Under the pieces are notes generated by a model that had not been told where the DNA came from, searched no databases, and was given only the letters and a program-made list of their open reading frames with translations. Of a stretch of DNA of 64,000 nt, positions 61,059-64,000 are shown in pieces; position 1 is the first letter of the stretch; the number at the start of each line of letters is the position of its first letter. This DNA comes from CBDCYS01 sp965224215 (lineage in GTDB: Bacteria; Acidobacteriota; Terriglobia; Bryobacterales; UBA6623), in NCBI GenBank assembly GCA_965224215.1, contig CBDCYS010000039.1, forward strand, positions 310,001 to 374,000, written 5' to 3'. The position numbers and the translations under genes were made by a program.

Positions 61059-61949
61059 ATGACAAGGGCAACGATACTGAAGTTCGCACTACCCGTGGCA
61101 TCGGTCCTGCTGACGCTAGCCGTCGCCGCTTCTTTCGCCGCCCGTGGAAAGTTTCTCCCTCTCGCCTTGAGCATCGTTCCGCTCGCGACGGCGATTTTCA
61201 TGCTTAGCGTAGCGCCCGGGTTCTGGCACGGCTTGAACCAGCCTTTGAACAACAAGACCCGCTGGGCCTTCCAGCTCCACGCCTTTCGCAGCGCGGTCGT
61301 CGGAGTGGCCGCTCTTTCATTCGTCTTCATGTCTTTCGAGATATCCGGCGACTTCTTTTTCGTGGTCTTGGCGTTTTCCATGCCGTATCTGTTTTTCGGG
61401 ATACCCGGGACCGCGGGTATGATTCACGTTTTGATCAAAGACCAGCCGGACGCCTCCGCTTTTCGAGAGAGCCGAATCGTCTGGGCCTCCCGTTTAATCA
61501 CGCATATTTCGTGGGCCGGTTCGGCTGTCCTGATCGTCACCGCGCTGGCCGTCTTTCAGCCCTGGCCGTTCTCGCTGCGGGAAGGTCTCGACACCGAATG
61601 GGCTCGTGAGGGATTTGAGCAAACCTTTGGCTTCGCCGCCCCCGCTTCGGTGGAGAAGCTCTACTGCCGTCGCGTTTCGTTTTGGCAATCCAAAGAGGTC
61701 TATACAAAGTTCAACTACCGTAACCCCGAGATCGCCAAGCAGATTCTAGACAAGCTACAAATGGAGCAAGGCAAGCCACGAGGCTACCAGGAAATCCGAC
61801 AGCATTTCCCGTCTTGGTGGTTGCGGGGAATCCCCGAACACGACGATGCCACGCTCGAGTATCACCACCGGCCGGCGGTCACACAGATAGGAGAAGGAGT
61901 CTGGATCGATCGCGAGTCCAAAACTCTTTACTACATGTACCTCGACTGA
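61059..61949 (+). CDS. Membrane protein of unknown function
   Basis: 296 residues from ATG 61059 (TTG 61038 possible). Five hydrophobic helices: about 6-26, 31-52, 73-92, 98-120 and 145-170. A soluble C-terminal domain of about 120 residues contains SVEKLYCRRVSFWQSKEVY and WLRGIPEHDDATLEYHH, ending WIDRESKTLYYMYLD. No enzyme motif. Function unknown. Confidence 0.65.
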   Translation: MTRATILKFALPVASVLLTLAVAASFAARGKFLPLALSIVPLATAIFMLSVAPGFWHGLNQPLNNKTRWAFQLHAFRSAVVGVAALSFVFMSFEISGDFFFVVLAFSMPYLFFGIPGTAGMIHVLIKDQPDASAFRESRIVWASRLITHISWAGSAVLIVTALAVFQPWPFSLREGLDTEWAREGFEQTFGFAAPASVEKLYCRRVSFWQSKEVYTKFNYRNPEIAKQILDKLQMEQGKPRGYQEIRQHFPSWWLRGIPEHDDATLEYHHRPAVTQIGEGVWIDRESKTLYYMYLD

Positions 61950-62065
61950 CTTCGCGTGTGAATAGGCCCGCCGTGAGAGGCAAACGGAATCGCATCACCT
62001 ACTGACCGGCAGATCTCAAAGTCCCATCTGCTAAGATTATGTTGCGAAAAGAGTATCGATCATAA

Positions 62066-62887
62066 ATGCCTGCCAGCTCAAGAATATCGTTGGAATCTTT
62101 CGTGGATCAATGCAGATCGCAAACGATTCCCCTCAATAGCCTGTTCAGCTATTTCACTGCTACTCCGCTCGATGAATCCGCCATCAAGCGGGTGCTTCAT
62201 GATCCTATTGCCGCCCTGCCGCCCGCGGTCGCCAAGCTGCTCCCGCCGATCGCTGTTTTGCTGGTGCCTTTTATTGAAGAAGCGACCGGCAATGGCCGGT
62301 CGGCCAAGACCACGAAGGGAAGCAAAAACGGGCACCAGGGGAAGCCGGCCAGACGGAGCCACCCCGAAACGTCGGGACGCTCAGTCACCTTCAAGCGGCC
62401 GGCCAGACGCCGGCAACTCTTCTCAGCAACTCTCGTTGACGGAGGCGAAGCCTTCGTGTTCGTGTCGATCAGTGACGAGGACGTCGCGGACTGCCATTAC
62501 AGTTTCTACAACGCGCTCTCATCGCTCATTAGCGAGAAGCTGGGGGAAGATTCACTGGATGGATTCACCGATCTTGTGCGGGAGGAACTCTCCAATGGCG
62601 CTCATGGAGAGATCGACGAAGGGAGCTGGCAACTCAAAGAGGAGCTCGTGCGCCGGCAATCGAACCCGACGAAGAACAGCCCGCTGCTGCACAACTACCT
62701 GAGCCAAGCGCTCGATGACACGCTCACTCTTTATATGCACGGCCTTTGCTGCGATATCGATCTGGAGGCCGGACCGCGGCAGCTCGCCAGTCCAAACATC
62801 CGTCGGCGCTTGAACTTGGTGCGCAGCTTTCTGCCGCCACCCTCGGGTTTTGCGCTCTTTCCCGAGGAACTCGACCGTCACCACTAA
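62066..62887 (+). CDS. Protein of unknown function
   Basis: 273 residues. N-terminal helical region (ISLESFVDQCRSQTIPLNSLF), a basic low-complexity linker (SAKTTKGSKNGHQGKPARR, RPARRRQ), then an alpha/beta-looking region (LFSATLVDGGEAFVFVSISDEDVADCHYSFYNAL) and a helical end (LSQALDDTLTLYMHGLCCDI). ATG 62066. No signal peptide or known domain. The lysine/arginine linker might contact nucleic acid; this is a guess. Confidence 0.6.
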   Translation: MPASSRISLESFVDQCRSQTIPLNSLFSYFTATPLDESAIKRVLHDPIAALPPAVAKLLPPIAVLLVPFIEEATGNGRSAKTTKGSKNGHQGKPARRSHPETSGRSVTFKRPARRRQLFSATLVDGGEAFVFVSISDEDVADCHYSFYNALSSLISEKLGEDSLDGFTDLVREELSNGAHGEIDEGSWQLKEELVRRQSNPTKNSPLLHNYLSQALDDTLTLYMHGLCCDIDLEAGPRQLASPNIRRRLNLVRSFLPPPSGFALFPEELDRHH

Positions 62888-62976
62888 GGCCCCCGAATGC
62901 TGTCACCGCTTCTCGTCCGTTCGACGTTAGGTGGCGATAAACGAGTCGGGCGTTCACAGAACGCTGCCACAGACGC

Positions 62977-63993
62977 ATGAACACGGAGCCGGAACTAGAC
63001 GAGGCGCTCTCGCGGCCAACCGCCGCGGACGTCGCCGCCATGGCGTCCCTGGCTGGCGATTTGATGATCATCGGGGTCGGCGGCAAGATGGGACCAAGCC
63101 TCGCCGCGCTGGCGAAGCGAGCGTGCCATGAGGCCGGGAACTCGAAGAAGATCACCGGGGTCGCACGGTTCTCAAAGCCTGGCCTTCGCGAAGCACTCGC
63201 GGAGCAGGGCATCTCCACGATTCGTTGTGACGTTCTCAACCGCACCGACGTCGAAGCCCTGCCGGACTGCCCGAACGTCGTCTTCATGGTGGGTTACAAG
63301 TTCGGTTCCGGAGACCATCCCGAGCTGACCTGGGCGACAAACCTATACGCTCCCGCATTGTTGGCGGAGCGTTTCTCCCGGTCACGCATCGTTGCCCTCT
63401 CTAGCGGGAACATCTATCCGTTTTGGCCGGTGGAAAGCAAAGGGCCCGCGGAAACGGATCCTGTGGGACCGGTGGGGGAATACGCCCAGTCCGTCCTCGG
63501 ACGGGAGCGGATGCTTGCCTACTTCTCGCAACGGGACGGCGTGCCCATGGCGATCCTACGCCTCAACTATGCCATCGAGTTGCGCTATGGCATCCTTCGC
63601 GACGTCGCGGACCAGGTCTACGATGGCAAGCCCATCAACCTCTCAATGGGGTACGCCAATGTTATCTGGCAGCGCGGTGCGAACTCGGTAGTCTTGCGCT
63701 GTTTCGATCACTGTTCCACGCCACCGTTTGTACTGAACTTGACCGGGGCAGACGCAGTTTCGATTCGCTCGCTTGCCCATGGCTTCGGAGAAGCTTTAGG
63801 AGTCGATCCGATCCTTGAAGGGGAAGAATCCCCAACGGCACTTCTCAGCAACGCCGCGAAGTGTCAGAGGATCTTCGGCCCGCCCGAGGTTGCGCTCGAT
63901 CAAATGATCGATTACGTTGCGACGTGGGTGAAACGGGGAGGAGCCAGCCTGGGCAAACCGACGCACTACGAAGAACGGATAGGCGCCTTTTGA
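62977..63993 (+). CDS. NAD-dependent epimerase/dehydratase family protein
   Basis: 338 residues of the extended SDR type. The Rossmann start is LMIIGVGGKMGPSLAALAKR near 30 (G-x-G-G-x-x-G), VVFMVGYKFGS near 105, IVALSSGNIYPFWP near 145 (Ser) and GEYAQSVLGRERML near 170, where the Y-x-x-x-K catalytic pair reads Y-x-x-x-x-x-G and the Lys appears replaced. RLNYAIELRYGILRDVA follows. The missing Lys suggests either a non-catalytic or atypical member. ATG 62977; ends 7 bases before the window edge. Confidence 0.8.
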   Translation: MNTEPELDEALSRPTAADVAAMASLAGDLMIIGVGGKMGPSLAALAKRACHEAGNSKKITGVARFSKPGLREALAEQGISTIRCDVLNRTDVEALPDCPNVVFMVGYKFGSGDHPELTWATNLYAPALLAERFSRSRIVALSSGNIYPFWPVESKGPAETDPVGPVGEYAQSVLGRERMLAYFSQRDGVPMAILRLNYAIELRYGILRDVADQVYDGKPINLSMGYANVIWQRGANSVVLRCFDHCSTPPFVLNLTGADAVSIRSLAHGFGEALGVDPILEGEESPTALLSNAAKCQRIFGPPEVALDQMIDYVATWVKRGGASLGKPTHYEERIGAF

Positions 63994-64000
63994 AGCAAAA

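Overview
The window is high-GC bacterial DNA, probably chromosomal. The mix of genes fits an Acidobacteriota-type genome (Bryobacterales/Solibacter-like): Tat-exported SMP-30, sulfatase and dienelactone hydrolase proteins, a DPP-IV-like S9 peptidase, a CehA-type metallohydrolase, a compact Tad pilus locus, a PQQ-like beta-propeller protein, and many IS elements and palindromic repeats. This placement rests on gene content and memory of related proteins. No rRNA or tRNA was recognised to anchor it.

Layout. (1) 1-14300, + strand: an exopolysaccharide cluster. It holds an initiating sugar transferase (cut by the window edge), a nucleotidyltransferase/thymidylate-kinase/APH-like protein split by an in-frame TAG, a Wzx-type flippase, a sulfotransferase, three GT4 glycosyltransferases, an O-antigen ligase/polymerase, a WecG/TagA glycosyltransferase and a frameshifted VanZ-like gene. 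Together they would start, extend, sulfate, flip and polymerise a surface polysaccharide. (2) 14313-15554: an M19 dipeptidase lipoprotein. (3) 15607-23070: a nested mobile island. Two inverted, nearly identical IS110-type copies flank an ISNCY-type element and a decayed DDE transposase with an AbrB-like N-terminus. (4) 23175-29165: SMP-30/gluconolactonase, a small unknown protein, a methyltransferase without a normal start codon, an S9B peptidase and gdhA. (5) 29472-32267: a degraded IS3 element with an IS1380-type element inside it. (6) 32352-40499: membrane protein, methyltransferase, dienelactone hydrolase, ceramidase-like protein, CehA-like hydrolase, SurA-like foldase, HicB-like protein and sulfatase.

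(7) 40670-42489: a second ISNCY copy inserted exactly at the start codon of a small membrane protein gene (42500). (8) 43075-43938: FAH-family hydrolase. (9) 44542-51384, - strand: the Tad/Flp pilus operon (two Flp pilins, CpaB, TadZ, TadA, TadB, TadC), with no secretin or prepilin peptidase in view. A divergent NarL/LuxR-type regulator lies at 51782. (10) 52634-55206: PQQ-like protein and an intact IS1595 element. (11) 56436-59988: GH51 arabinofuranosidase, aldo/keto reductase and a TPR protein. (12) 60049-63993: an IS1380-derived MITE-like element, three uncharacterised proteins and an NAD-dependent epimerase-like protein.

The most distinctive signals are non-coding. There are several palindromic repeat families. 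One member sits inside a glycosyltransferase reading frame and another supplies the end of a methyltransferase. The IS110 pair carries a conserved, strongly foldable 3' non-coding segment that could be a guide (bridge-type) RNA.
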